64,000 bases of DNA from Symbiodinium natans (Eukaryota > Sar > Dinophyceae > Suessiales > Symbiodiniaceae): contig CAJNDS010001224.1 in NCBI GenBank assembly GCA_905221605.1, forward strand, positions 1,197,556 to 1,261,555, given 5' to 3'. Below are positions 43,876-56,636 of this stretch, piece after piece. The stretch's first letter is position 1. The number at the start of each line of letters is the position of its first letter. The position numbers were made by a program, and so were the translations under genes. Below the pieces are notes generated by a model, which saw only the letters and a program-made list of their open reading frames with translations, had not been told where the DNA came from and did no database searches.

Positions 43876-46800
43876 CGATCTTGGGACCCTTAAGGTTTTT
43901 ACCCTTGGGTTTGGGGACCCTTTTTAAAGATCCCCTGCGGGAATACAAGGGCCGCATTAGGAGTGTATTCAGGGAACCTCGTAGGGGTAGAACCCTAAAC
44001 CCTAAACCCTAAACCCTAAACCCTAAACCCTAAACCCTAAACCCTAAAGCAACAGGTCTTTTGAAGGGTTGAGGCCTTGCAGCTGGGATAAATTGCCAAG
44101 TTTATGGGCCCTAAATCCTCAACCCGAAGCCCTCGTCCCAATGTGGACTCTGTTCAGGGTTTAAGGTTTAGGGTTTAGGGTTACAGGGAGACATTTCATC
44201 TGTTCCCTATTTCCCACTCCAGGGTTTGGGGTTCAGGTTGAAGGTTTTGGGTCCGTAGGGTTACCTTGCCCCATTTCAAATCCTGACCCCTGAGCCTGAA
44301 ACCTTAAAACCCAGGTTGGCTGTACATCTCTGCATTCTGCACACCACGGCCATGAGCGAGACAGAAGCACCCAAACCCTAGCCCTAACCCTATACCCTGA
44401 ACCCGAACCCCTAAATGCCAAAATGCTTAACAGCCCTAAACTGGCTTGGGTCTCATGGGTTGAGGGCTTTGGGCCCCAAACGCAGTGGCTTCTCGCTGCA
44501 CCTGTCAGAGCACCCTAAACCCTAAACCCTAAACCTAAACCCTAAACCCTAAACCCTAAACCCTAAACCCTAAACCCCACTTGGATGGTTTAGGGTTTAG
44601 GATTCAGAGTTGGTAATTATAAGTAGGGTTATAAGTCTATACTAGTTACCATACTAACAGCCCTACTTGTAACTACCCATGAACCCAGCAACAAACCTTT
44701 CTCACCCAAACTTGTAGGTTCTAGGGTTTTTGAGGGGACTCCGGACAGGCTTCAGAGGTCCGTGTTAAAAAAAGGGGTTTTTAGGGTTTAGCTTCTTGTA
44801 GGGCATTGAGGGTTTTTCAGGTTTTGGGGTTGGGGTTTTCAGGACCCAAGCCAAACCCTGCAACGCACCTTCGGGCCTTCAACGTGACCTTCGAGTGTGG
44901 GTAGCTGACATAGACGGGGCAACTTCTGTGTCCTACTAAGCGATACCATGGACGCACCACCCCAAAACCCTGAATCCTGAACCTAAACCGTAAACCCTTG
45001 CATCCTATGCCAATGAGATTTTGTAAAGGCCCTCTTCGCCAAAGCCCTGAGCCCTAAACCCTGAACCCCAAACCCTAAACCCCAAACCCTAAACCCCAAA
45101 CCCTAAGCCCTAAACCCCTACCCCCCCTAAACCCTAAACCCCTGAACCCGAAACCTCCAAACCCTTGCGTCCCATCCTCGCGCCCCAGGTGAAGATCTTG
45201 CGCCCGGAGTCTTACTGGTTCCAGACGCGCGGCCAGGCAGGCCCGAGTTGGATAGGGTAAGCCCTAGATGAACCTCTAAGCGCAACGAACCCTAAACCCT
45301 AAACCCTAAACCCTAAACTCTAAACCCTAAACCCTAAACCCTAAACCTTAACAGCCCCAAAGCATCAGGGCGGCGGGATGATTTCACCCACAGCTGTGGC
45401 TGTTGGAGCTTTGATGGAAAGCCGAGAGTCCCGAAGCCCTGAGTCTTAAGGGCTTCAGGGTGTAAGGCTGTAGGGCAAAGAAGGGTGTAGGGCTTAGGGG
45501 TTCTACTGGGGTGGGCGATTCTAGCTTCGGCAGCATGAGCTCAACTTCCTACCATACAATACATTTACAGAGCACCCCAATCCGTCCCCAGAGCTAGCAA
45601 AGGCCTCACCTAACGCAGCACGGCCCAGTGGTACGCTCGTTTCCCAAGTGCCTCCTCCCGCCCTTGCCGCAACCTTCGCCCTAAACCCTCTTAGTAGCTC
45701 CGAGGTGGTGAACGTCAACCAGAAGCCGGAAGTCAAGTACCCGGTGACAGTGAAGTCACCTGTCCTTCAGCGTGGAGTGCGCCGGGTTTTGCAGCGAGCT
45801 TGATACCTCCCCCCTTCTCCAGCCCCAATGAAGGAATGTAACTTAACTTCCTACTACTCATGTATTATCGTTTCGGTTCTTCGATATGGGAGCTCGGCGC
45901 GAAAGGGGTCAGGCGGTTGTAAGAACGGTGGACAGGGTGACCTCCGCGTTGGCCGCGAAAGAGGTCGTGCCAGCCTGGCTTGAAGGCTCATGGGTAGTTA
46001 TACGGAGGGTGAAAAAGCGCCCTAAAGAATGGTTCTAAGTTCTAAGTATAGTCACCATGCTTCGAAACCTACCTATCGCGACCTCCGAACCTTCAAGTGC
46101 TTGAGAGTCCCTAAGCCCTAAACCCAAGACCCTAAACCCTAAACCCTAAGCCACCCCACAGCCACATCGATTGCCACCTTCTGGTCCGGGGTCGCTGGGG
46201 TGCACGCGGCCACGGCAACAGTTCTAAACCATCAGCGTACTTTTTTTGTGCTTAGGAACCCACCAAGGAAATGAGACATGTCCTTCCTTATAAGGGCAAT
46301 ATAGGGATTATGATCGATGATTTGCTTTCATTGTTTTGGGGGTTCTAGTTTGGTAGTAACCCTTAAACCTTGATTTTGGTTGGGGTTTAGGGTTTAGGGA
46401 AAAAAGAGGCTGTCACATGGGCAGTTTTAGTGAGTTATGGCACCATGTTGCGCGCCTTAATGTAGGGTTTAGGGTTTCGGGTCTAGGCTTCGTAGAATGC
46501 GAGTTTCACATGGGAGCCGGAGGGCTTGAGAAGTGGCTTTCAAATGCCTAGAGCAGAAGCCTTGCTTAAACTTCCCTAAGCCAAACCCGAAACCCTCAGT
46601 GACAGAGCTTAGGGCTTAGGGTTTAGGGTTCAGGGTTTAGGGTTTAGGGTTTAGGGTTTAGGGTTCAGGGTTTAGGGTTTAGGTTCGACCGCGTGAACTA
46701 TGCCAACGTCAACACAAACGGCTTTGCACTGTGGGAGGCCTTGGGCAAAGCTTGGATCTGTCTCAGGTTCGCTGTGGTGTTTTGGGGCTTAGGGTCTAGG

Positions 46801-47989
46801 ATTCTTGGTGGTCTAAACCAACAACCCTAAGCCCCAAACCCTAAACCCCAAACCCTAAACCCTAAACCCTAAACCCTAAACCGCAAACACAAAAAACCTT
46901 AACCCCGAAGCAATAAAAATGCTCTAGACCAAGGCAGGCATGGTGCGCCTTGTGTGGCATCTTATCTCCCCCAAGTCGCTGATAGACATCGGAACCCTAA
47001 GCCTTCCACTTTTAAGCCCCGAAACCCTAAACTAAACCCTCAATCCTGAACCCTAACCTGTAACCCAGAGACTCCAAAACCCCTTAATTAAGGAATATCC
47101 CTTAAATTATAATAGGAACCCTCATATGATTTAAGGTACATTCCTTAATTAAGGGGTTTTGGAGTCTCTGGGAAGGGCGTGGAAAGAGGGGGGGAGGGGG
47201 GGGGGGGGGGGGGGGGGGGGGGCTGGGCATGAGCTTTTGGGGGGAGGCGAAGGGTGTCCACCCAAGTGGCATGCGATCTCAGCGTTGTCCTCCGTTGCTG
47301 GCGAAGCCTCAGAGAAGCCCTCCTGAGGCCCAAAGCCCCTCAACTTGCCAAAAAACTGTATAGGAATCGTCAGTACGCTTGAAAGGTACATTGCTTATTT
47401 CAGAGGTGTTTGGGAAGCCCTCAAAGATCCTCTCAAACCTTCAGACCCTAAATAAACCCTAAACCCTAAACCCTAAACCCTAAACCCTAAACCCTAAACC
47501 CTAAACCCTAAACCCTAAACCCTGAACCCTGAACCCTGAACCCTGAACCCTGAACCCTGAACCCTGAACCCTGAACCCTAAACCGGTCCAGAAGCTGAAA
47601 CTAAGGGGGGCGCCCCCTTAAAGCCATGCCAGGAACCATGATTAAACATCATGCAACAGTCGCAAGCACTCGTCGTCGTCATCATCATCAGTACTATTGT
47701 GATTCTGATTATTATTATGATTTTTATTAGTATTATATTTATTATTAATATTACTATTCTTATGTATATTATTACTATGTTTCTTCTTCTTCTTACTCTT
47801 ACTTTTTACTAGTATTATTATCATTCTTATGTATACTATTACTATGCTTATTCTTATTATTATTATTATTATTATTATCATTACTAGTATTATTATTATT
47901 CTCATCATCATTATTATTATGAATATTATTATTCTTATGTATATTATTGCCATGTTTATTGATATCATTACTATTATTGTTATTAGTAA

Positions 47990-48033
<44 letters not shown>

Positions 48034-48516
48034 CCCCCTTGCTTAAGTACGTCAACGTCTATGCAATCTTGGAAGATCGTGGTCCCCCAAAGCCTTTAAA
48101 CCCAGTCACTGGGCAATGTACGCACTTTGCGACGTTCCCCCGTGTGCTAACAGTCCTTTATATTGATTATAATAGGGGGCACTATAATCCCTAGAAAGGA
48201 CTGTTAGTATAAGGGGGAACATCCCAAATGGCTACCATAAAAAGAGTTGGGTCCTGGGCTCGTCCAGCTGTCCGGGTGGCAACGACTTTCCAAACCCTGA
48301 GCCTTCTAAACCCCACACCTTCCAAACCCGAACCCTTCTAAATCCTAAACCTTCTAAACCCGAAACCCGAAACCCGAAACCCGAAACCCTAAACCCTAAA
48401 CCTAAACCCTAAACCCTAAACCCTCAACTTCACTCCCTCAGACTCCCCGAAGCCTTCGAAGTTCTCTGACTTTGGAGGTGATCGAGGCGCCAGCACCGGG
48501 CCCTGGTGAGGTCTGA
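40858..48516 (+). CDS. psaE: Photosystem I reaction centre subunit IV (PsaE), nuclear-encoded, plastid-targeted precursor
   Basis: Eight exons: 40858-40918, 41866-41939, 42745-42765, 43515-43547, 45189-45236, 45705-45754, 46683-46737, 48478-48516 (TGA). They total 381 nt, a 126-residue precursor. PsaE is a small stromal SH3-like subunit that helps dock ferredoxin/flavodoxin on photosystem I. Hallmarks are WVGPKKGS, VKILRPESYWFQTRGQ, VVNVNQKPEVKYPVTVKF and DRVNYANVNTNGFALWE. Residues 1-20 form a signal peptide (MARCRSLLLLAAAACLALWS), followed by FVGAP and a basic, Ala-rich transit region, as in peridinin-dinoflagellate class I presequences. Introns are 485-1740 nt; donors are GC except intron 6 (GT), acceptors AG. 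Exon 3 is only 21 nt; its end (42765) and that of exon 4 (43547) were set by frame and GC donors, and could differ by a codon or two. Coding sequence is about 5% of the gene span. Confidence 0.92.
41600..41754. mobile_element. MITE-like palindrome family F inside psaE intron 1
   Basis: 155-nt inverted repeat, TACTTGGAGGTTCATGGCAC at the left and CCATGAACCTCCAAGTA at the right, bordered on both sides by (CCCTAAA)n. Confidence 0.85.
43162..43264 (+). mobile_element. Family D introner nested in psaE intron 3
   Basis: 103-nt element starting CTATATCCCTCTTGGGA after GTAC (43162-43165) and ending GGTTCTAAGGGGAGTATAG before a second GTAC (43265-43268). Same structure as D introners in the coding regions of two other genes, but here inside a larger intron. 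Confidence 0.85.
47064..47172. mobile_element. MITE-like palindrome family G inside psaE intron 7
   Basis: 109-nt near-perfect inverted repeat: CCCAGAGACTCCAAAACCCC at the left, GGGGTTTTGGAGTCTCTGGG at the right, inner arms TTAATTAAGGAATAT/ATTCCTTAATTAA. Confidence 0.85.
47640..48035. repeat. Compound ATT/CAT microsatellite inside psaE intron 7
   Basis: About 390 nt of TTA, ATT and CTT trinucleotides ending in a run of about 13 CAT repeats. It produces long Ile- or Met-rich open frames on both strands that are not genes. Confidence 0.9.
48131..48228. mobile_element. MITE-like palindrome family H inside psaE intron 7
   Basis: 98-nt inverted repeat with CTAACAGTCCTTTATA and GGACTGTTAGTATAAGGG arms, directly after the microsatellite. 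Confidence 0.8.
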
Positions 48517-51500
48517 GCGGGGCACGAGTCCGAGGCACTAGTGCCGTAGGATCTTTAGGGGGGTTTAGGGTTTAGGGTTTAGGGTTTAGGGTTTAGGGTT
48601 TAGGAATTTAGGGTTTGGGGTTTAGGGTTCAGGGCTTAGGCATCCCTGACAAGTCCTCACGGTTCACCAGAAGGGAGGGTGGATGTTAGCTCTCGTTAGT
48701 CCTGATCCCGACGCGCGGATTTTTAAGTCGACCCGGGTCGCGCGCCCGCGCCGAGGTGGAAAAGGTGTCGGTTTCTGGGGAGCACTTGATACCCTAAACC
48801 CTAAGCCCTAAGCCCTAAACCCTAAACCCTAAACCCTGGTTTAGGGCTAGGGTTTAGGGTTTAGGGCTCGGGTTTAGGGTTTCAAAGGGTTTATTGTTTG
48901 GGGCTGACAAGCCCAAGGATGCCGTCGCTGCCGACGAGTGGAGCTACGCGCACATCGGAACCTGCTTTCTGATGCTGGCCTGTAGCCTCGGGAGCCTGGG
49001 CCGAGACTTCGAGAGTTTAGGGTTAGGGTTTTAGGGTTTAGGGTTTAGGTTTTAGGGTTTAGGGTTTAGGGTTAACCCTTCGAAGGGATCCCTCAACATC
49101 TTCTTCCCCTATATGGGGGTTTCCGAAAGTGGGGGATCCTTATTGGGATCCTTTTGATAAGGGAGCCCTGCTATTTGGGGGTCCCTACAAAGCCTTCAAA
49201 ACCCCAAAAGGCCAAAGACCTTAGAAGAGACCCCTTAAAATCTTCCCCTATACTTGGTAGCCCAGTGGTACCCTTTCCCCCTAGGGTTTGGGGTTTAGGG
49301 TTTAGGGTCTAGGGTTTTGTGTTTTGTTTCAAGGTTCCCTCTATCAAGTAACCAACCAAAACCAAGGGTACCCTTGTCACAATATGGTTGCTGGGCTACC
49401 AAGTGGAAGGGGCCCCCTTAGTCTTATTCCCCTATATAATCCTTTCATATACTTGGAGGTTCATGGTACTTACAAACCAATTATAACTGTACTTATAACC
49501 CTACCTATAATACCCCTAAAGGGCCTCATAAGGGTTATCCCAATGATAAGTAGGGTTATAAGTGGTTATTAAATCCCATGAACCTCCAAGTACCTTATAG
49601 AGGCCTTTTTTTGTACCGAAGTAGCCTCCACATTACCCCTAAGGTCCCTTATAAGGGTCCCTCCTCCAGTCCCTTGACTACCGTTTAGGGTTTACTGACC
49701 CCTTATAAGGGTCCCATGACTACTGTTAGGGTTTGTTGAATCCATTAAGGGTTCAGGTCTGGGGAAAGTGTCGAGGAAAGTTTTCGGACACTTCCGAAGA
49801 GTTCCGCGGACAGTTTCGAGGAGTTTCTGTTGTAATTTCTGAAAAATTTGAAGTTGCAGGGATGTAGGGTTTAGGGTTCAGGATTTGTGTCTTTGGAACT
49901 CTTTGGAGGCCCATGTGGGCTGTCATAAGTACTTGAAGGATCATGGTACTTACTAACCACTTATAACTGTACTTATAACCCTACTTATAATTGGGATAAC
50001 CCCTATAAGGCCCTTTAGGGGTATTATAGGTAGGGTTATAAGTACAGTTATAATTGGTTAGTAGGTACCCTGAACCTTCAAGTAGGGCTATCAGGCTGGT
50101 AGCTAGACTGAAAACCCTTCTGGGGTATCACCACCCGTGAACCTCCAGCGAGGCCTGGGGAGCCCTCACCGAGCACGCCTGGTGCCATCAAGGGACTAAA
50201 GGAGGGATCTTATATATATATATACACATATATATATATATATCTATACATATATTTATAAGGGACCCTAGGAGTGATTTGGGTTATCTTAAGGGGCTAC
50301 TTATAGGTATATGGGGACCATGTACGGTAGATTGTAGGGTCTCCATTTTCGAGGGACAGGGTTAAGGGTCCCTTGTCCCTCCTTATGAGGTTTAGGGCCA
50401 GGTCCTGCGGAACCGAGGGCCCTAAACCCCGAAAGCCTGGGACTCTCTTTCTACCGACAGTTTCGGGTTATACCTACGAATGCAGGGGTAGCTACTTCGA
50501 GACTGTAGGTAAATAGAGTACCCTAAACCCTAAACCCTAAACCCTAAACCCTAAACCCTAAACCCGAAACCCGAAGCCCTTTGCCAGGGTGAGAGTTGAC
50601 GTTTTTCGGTGTCACCTTTCTGGCATTCCAGGCTCTTCGTCATCACTTCCCCGAGCGAGGAGGCAGACAGGGCAAGATTGAATTTAGGGTTTAGGGTTTA
50701 GGGTTTAGGGTTTTTTGATTCTAAGTTGACCCTTCGTGTTATGAGTGATGCGAGGTCGACACGCCGACGAAATACTGTTTCAGAGTGGGTGGCACTCAAT
50801 GAACACCTGAAACACTCTGGCTGAAGGAAGGCCCCATCACCAACGTCGCACACTTTTATGCTCCAAACCTTAAAAGCCCTAAACCCTAAGCCCTAAAAGA
50901 GCCCCAAACCCAAAGCCCGTTGTAACCGACCCCGAGCACCCCCAAAGCCCCAAAACCTTCAACGTGCAACAGTGGCAGATCATTATCAATAACCTCATAG
51001 TTAAATTTCCTGTTGAAGGGGTTTAGAGTTCAGGGTGACCCACAGTGGGCCCTTACTTCCCGTCTTTTTTAAGGGTCTACGTGTCCCTTCGAAGCTTTCC
51101 TAAGCCAAAGACGGGCACCCTCTCTGTTCCTAACAAGGCTACTCTTGGGTCTACCGTCACCCTTACCATCATTTTCCGCATAAATTCAGGAAAGGAGTCT
51201 CGGGATTGGGTTGAGGCCCTTTGGATACCTTGCAACTTGGAGGTTCACGGGTGGTTATAAGTAGGGGTTTAGGGTTTAGGGTTTAGGGTTAGGGTTATAT
51301 AAGGTTTTGCAGTATGGCTACCATACTTAGAACCCTACTTCTAACTGCCTAGGAGCCTCCAAGTATCTTCCCTCTTGCGGTCTTTAGAGCATCTTACTCA
51401 GGAATCCGTTTAGGGTTTAGGGTTTAGGGTTTAGGGTTTAGGGGAAGCCTTCAATCCCAAACCCAAAGCCCTGAACCCCAAAACCGTTGAGGGCAGTGGT

Positions 51501-54500
51501 TTCACGTGTAGCCGCAGTGTAGCCACAGTGCACATGATGAAGTTTTGTGAACGGTTCGGAACCTTGTACCCTGAACTCTGAACCCCTACTTGGAGGTTCC
51601 CAGGTAGTTACAAGTAGCCTTGTATAAATGTCAACTACACTTGTATACTCCCCACTTGGAACTATCCATGAACCTTCAAGTAAACCCTAAACCCCAACAC
51701 AGCAACCCTAAACCCCAAGCTCCAACAGCCCTAAACCCTAAACCCTCAACCGCAAACCCTAAACCCCAAACCCCAAACTCCAAAAACCCTAAAACCCCTG
51801 CAGTGGACCCTAGTTTTGCCAGCAGAGCCACGTGTGGCCAGCGCACCTTGGCCAGTATTTGCTTACGAACCCCCACAAAAATAATCTTTATATTACCCAT
51901 ATAAGGAAGAGTGTTTTTAATTTTTTTGGGGGGTTCTGAAGCACCATAAACCCTAAACCCTAGACCCTAAAGCCCTAAAATTGGTTGTTGGCCAGGCGCC
52001 CAGCGCCGTGGCCGCCGCCGAGGAGGACGAGGACTCAGACGACGAGGCGGCGACGCAGGAGCCGGACACTGGGCCCCGAGGTCTGTCGGGTTTGGGGTTT
52101 GGGGTTTAGGGTTTAGGGTTAAGGGTTTAGGGGCTTAGGGTTTTGGGGTTTTGGGGGGGGGGGGGGGGGTTTAGGGCCCGAGGTGTGGGGGTTTTGGTTG
52201 TTTTTTTGGATTTGAGAGTTTTTTGATGGGAACTGCATTTTGTTTTTAGGGTTTAAGGTCTAGGGTTTAGGACTGTGATATTCTCAGGCTGTAATAGAGC
52301 TTGAGAATATCCCATTCCTAAACCGTAAGCCCTTAATGCACAAGGTGCGGGTAGAAGCCTTGAGTGACTTGGAGGTTCGAGATGGGCCATCGGGCATGTG
52401 CAGGAAGTATGGAGACGGATTCCAATACACCTAAACCCTAAGCCCTAAACCCTAAACAGATGCCTCCATTTCGGGGGGGCATCGGGCAGTCTGCATTCAG
52501 CTTGGGCTTATTGCACACGAACAAAACATGCTCACAAGCTCCAAAGAGGCGGCAAGCTACATCCTAAACCCTAACGCCTAAACCCTACACCTCTCTTTTA
52601 GTTATATATAAGCAAAACTCTCTTGATATATATATATATATATATATACGTGCGTATATATATATATGCAGGCATATTTTCCTAATAGTCCCCCCCCCCC
52701 CCCCTCCCCCCCCGCCCCCGCGCCAGATCAAAAGGCTTAGCCAACAGGCCTTCAGTTTGCTTCTCTGGTATCTTGGTGCTCCTAACGGGTTGTGGAGCGG
52801 GTTCTAGGCGGGTTAGGGTCTCAGACTAGATTTGCCAACCCTAAACCCTAAACCCTAAACCCTAAACCCTAAACCCTAAACCCTAAACCCTAAACCCTAA
52901 ACCCTAAACAGGCCTTAGCTCTGCTGTCTAAGGACAAAAGAACAGAGCGATGCTGGTTCTCAGAGCTCTTGAGGCCGGGTGGTGCACTGTGCGGCAGGTC
53001 TGCTCCTGAAAAGAACTGCCCATGTCATCTCTGCGTAATCCCCCTGTGCCTACAACAAGGCCCTAAACCCTAAACCCTGAACCCTGAACCCTGAACCCTA
53101 AACCCTAAGCCCTAAACCCTAAACCCTAAACCCTGAACCCTAAACCCTAAACCCTAATCCCTAAGGGCTCTGCCACGGATTTTTCCAGTGTTGACCGGAG
53201 ACATGCCCTGGGCTAGACGCTTGGGACTTTCAGCTGCTGAGACCAACATGAGCTCCCTGTTCACAGGGTTTAGGGTTTAGGGTTTAGGGTTTAGGGTTTA
53301 GGGTTTAGGGTTTAGGGCATTTCAAACTTCCAGGAAGAAGAAGCGGGCACAGGAGGGCCTCATGCTCTCCTTTGCGGACCCCGAGATGGAGAAGGCGCTG
53401 CGCGGTTTGATCCCGGAAGCTTCAGGGTTTAGGGTTTTCGGGCTTGGGTTTAGGGTTTAGGGTTTAGGGTTTGGGGTTTGGGGTTTGGGGTTTGGGGTTT
53501 GGGATTTGGGGTTTGGGGTTTAGGGTTAGTTAGAGCCCAATACCCCTTTCCCGAAACTCCAGTAGCCTTTGCAGCACGGAGTATTCCCACATGAGGCCCC
53601 TCCCTTGTTGAGGGTCCCTTCTGGGGGTCCCTCCTTCTACCCCACAGTGACGTCGAATTCGAGCCTGAACCCAAAGCCTCTCGAGGATGGGACCCCACTA
53701 CAGAACCCCCCTCTCTACTACCCCTCCGAGGATCCCCCCTTAGCCTTCATTAGGCTTGGTTATCCCTAAATAGCCTTAATTGTGGGGAACGTATAGTAGG
53801 GGCACCCATGAGAATATGACTACTCCCCGCAGGCATGGGTGCTTGAAAGCCTGCCAAAGACGCTTGGATGATATGTGATGATCCTGGGTTCTTGTGAGGC
53901 AACCTAAGTTACCATAACAAGGATAGAGGGCTGATGGGTGAACAGCATGTCCAGAGGCGAGACCCACAAGCCTGCTGCAAAAGGGGTTGAGGGGGAAGTG
54001 CTTCAATTGATAGTGACGACCCCTGCGCAGTTCGAGGGACATTAAGTCATTGAGGGTTTAGGGTTTAGGGTTTAGGGGAGGGAAGGGGCGTGCCCAGCCT
54101 TGTCGGCGTTCGAAAAGGCCCTGATGGAAGGAGCAGCTTTGTCTTGTTGGGAAGTACCCTAGATCTTCCAAACAACCCTTAATTTTGGAATATACCCTAC
54201 TTTATACGAAGGATCATATGGAATATACCCTAATTTTATACTAAGGATATTAAGGAATATACGCTAATTTATACTAAGGATCACAATTCTGAATGAGGGT
54301 ATATTCCTTCATTAAGGGTTTTGGAAGGTCTGGGTCCAAGAGGAAGTTCATCACGGATGAAGCTCGAGTCCTCCGTCACGGGCTTTTGGGCGCTCCAGGT
54401 TGTTTAGGGTTTAGGGTTTAGGGTTGGTGTTTTTTTTGGGAACAAGCCGTCTCATATCGTTTCTGCGGCAATTGCAGTTGCTGAATCCGATGCCACCTGT

Positions 54501-55141
54501 GCTATATGAGATGGACAGCCTCTGAGAGCCCTAAACCCTAAACCCTAAAGCCACTTCTCAGGAACATGCAGCAGGGCGGTGCCCTGATGGCTGGGATGGC
54601 TGGTGGCCTCCTCCTCCACCGACTCGTCTACGCAGCTGAGCACAGAATAGGAACATGGCGGCCGTCGTGCGCGCACGCACGGAAGCGTGCAGTAGGAAGC
54701 ACCTTCAAACGGCTTGGGGTTTAGGGCCTTCAGGGTTTACTAGGGGGCCCAGCCCTAAACCCCCCAAACCCCAAACCCCAAACCCCTATACCCTAAACCC
54801 TAAGCCCTGAAACCCCCAAACCCCGAAACCCTTAAACCCTGAGCACATCACGAACCTGCGCAGTGGGTCCAGGAGTCCAGGGATCTGAGTCATTGTGGGG
54901 CTTGAAAAACGATTTTGCCCGTTTGCAGGTGACCCTAAAACCTAAACCCTAAACCCTAAACCCTCAACCCTAAACCCTAATCCCTAAAAAGGTTTGAAGG
55001 GTTTAGGGTTCAGGGTTTGGGGGGCATCCCAAGCCCCAAGCCGTGAAGCCTGAACCCTGAACCTTAACAGCTTAGGGGTCTCTAAGCATTCTGGGGGCAG
55101 TTTTGGGGAGCACCACGCATGGCCCATGCGCTGAAAACATC
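48517..55141. repeat. Repeat-rich interval downstream of psaE with coding-like islands
   Basis: Holds arrays (48555-48605, 48791-48880, 49017-49075, 50520-50575, 51248-51290, 52840-52910, 53065-53165, 53265-53320, 54055-54075), family-F palindromes (49450-49592, 49930-50084), F2 palindromes (51234-51365, 51586-51682), AT microsatellites (50211-50260, 52622-52672) and a G-type element with three tandem ~37-nt units (54163-54336). Coding-like islands: 48905-49015 (DAVAADEWSYAHIGTCFLML), 51996-~52070 (APSAVAAAEEDEDSDDEAAT), 53334-~53418 (KKKRAQEGLMLSFADPEMEK) and 54562-~54645 (ALMAGMAGGLLLHRLVYAAE). The second and third join in frame with a GC donor. They suggest one or more further genes that I cannot name. 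Confidence 0.4.
51234..51365. mobile_element. F2-type palindrome containing a telomere array
   Basis: Arms ACTTGGAGGTTCACGGGTGG and GCCTAGGAGCCTCCAAGT. About 25 nt of TTTAGGG units lie inside the left half, right after ATAAGTAGGGG, whose own GGG could have seeded the array. Confidence 0.75.
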
Positions 55142-55656
55142 CCCTCCAACACTCTAAGCCCTGCGCCCGAAACCCTAAACAACCCTAAGCCCTAAGCCCT
55201 AAGCCCTTAAGCCCCTAAGCCCCTAAGCCCCTAAGCCCCTAAGCCCCTAAGCCCCCAAGCCCCTAAGCCCCCCTAAACCCTAACCCCTAAACCCCCCCCC
55301 CCCCCCCCAACCATGCCGAGGAAGCCTTGCGGACATCTTCGGGTGGTCGAGGGTTAAGGTTTCAAGAAGCCTTCAACCAGAGACCCCGACACCACTTGGA
55401 ATAAGGAACGTACCTTTGTTGGGGTAATTGCATATGTTGAAGGCTACTTAACACCTTAATCCTCGACCACCCGAAGATGTCCGCCAGGGCTTCCTCGGCA
55501 TGGTTGGGGGGGGCGGGGGTTTTGGGTTTAGGGTTTAGGGGGGCTGAGGGGCTTAGGGGCTTAGGGGGCTTAGGGGGCTTAGGGGCTTAGGGGCTTAAGG
55601 GCTTAGGGCTTAGGGTTGTTTAGGGTTTCGGGTGTAGGGCTTAGAGTGTTGGAGGG
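55142..55656. repeat. 515-nt palindrome with ~220-240-nt arms
   Basis: The left arm (55142-~55380) is mirrored by the right arm (~55436-55656). The outer ends match in non-telomeric sequence (CCTCCAACACTCTAAGCCC versus GGGCTTAGAGTGTTGGAGG). The middle of each arm is a matching series of AAGCCCCT/AGGGGCTT units. The inner ends match in unique sequence (ACCATGCCGAGGAAGCC; GACATCTTCGGGTGGTCGAG). The spacer is about 55 nt. Confidence 0.85.
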
Positions 55657-56636
55657 TTTAGGGTTTAACTTGGGTTTGCTACGATGCAACGTGCAGTATG
55701 GGGCTCCCAGAGTTAGGTTTCTATGGGCTTGAACAAGTTTCGGGTTGAGGGTTTAAGTTTTAGGGTTTAGGAGCCCAACCTGGTTTTTGTTTTTCAGGCT
55801 TGAGCGGGGGCGCCGGTTCACGAATCAAGGTCTATCCTTCACTGTGGAGCTCCATCTGTTCAGAGTCTTGATTTGGGGTTTCTGGCTCGGAATCGCCCGC
55901 CAAAGGCCTCAAGCAATAGCACCCCTTACACAATTTGACCAACAAAGAGGTCCGGATTTTGAACCCACACCCCATGTTCCTGCTAAGCTACTCTTTAAAG
56001 TTGCCAGAGAGAACGAACAACGACCGCCCAGATAGAATGGCGACTGAAGTGCCCAGCAATCAACTACAAGGACGCGGCGGGTGCCGGCAGCCGCTGTGGG
56101 TCGCACTCCCCGAACCCCCCCCCCCCCAAGCCCCCAAGAATCGAAACTCTCAACCCCTAAGCCGGCCTCCCTCAACCTTAAACCCTAAACCCTAAACCCT
56201 CCCTAAACCCTGGGTTTCAAAACCCTAAGCCCTACAGGACCCTGAGCCCTCAGTCCAGGGCAGGGATGCACCTGAGAGCCGAAAGAAGGAGGGCACCTCA
56301 AACTAAAATGGGGATTAGGGCTTAGGGTTTAGGGTTTAGGCTTTAGGGTTTAGGGTTTAGGGTTTAGGGTTTAGGGGGTGGAGGTTCAAGCCCCAAAGCC
56401 TAAATCGTGCAGGTTGAGGCTTAGGGACTGCAAAGGCTCTTGAGCAGAACTCCCATCTTTGGAGCCGACTGGTTTGAAGGCCTGTTTCTCCAGTAGGGGT
56501 TTAGGAAGCTTCGGAGTGTAGGGGTTGAGGATGTAAGGTTTCGGGTTTACGGCTTAGAGTTTGGGGCTTAAGGTTCAGGATGCGGAGGCCCTTGTTTCAT
56601 GATGAGAGTTTCATACTTCGTTTATAGGTCTGTGCT

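Noticed and set aside
47642-48194. Met-, Ile- and Asn-rich ORFs on both strands
   Set aside because: Arise from the ATT/CAT microsatellite inside psaE intron 7.
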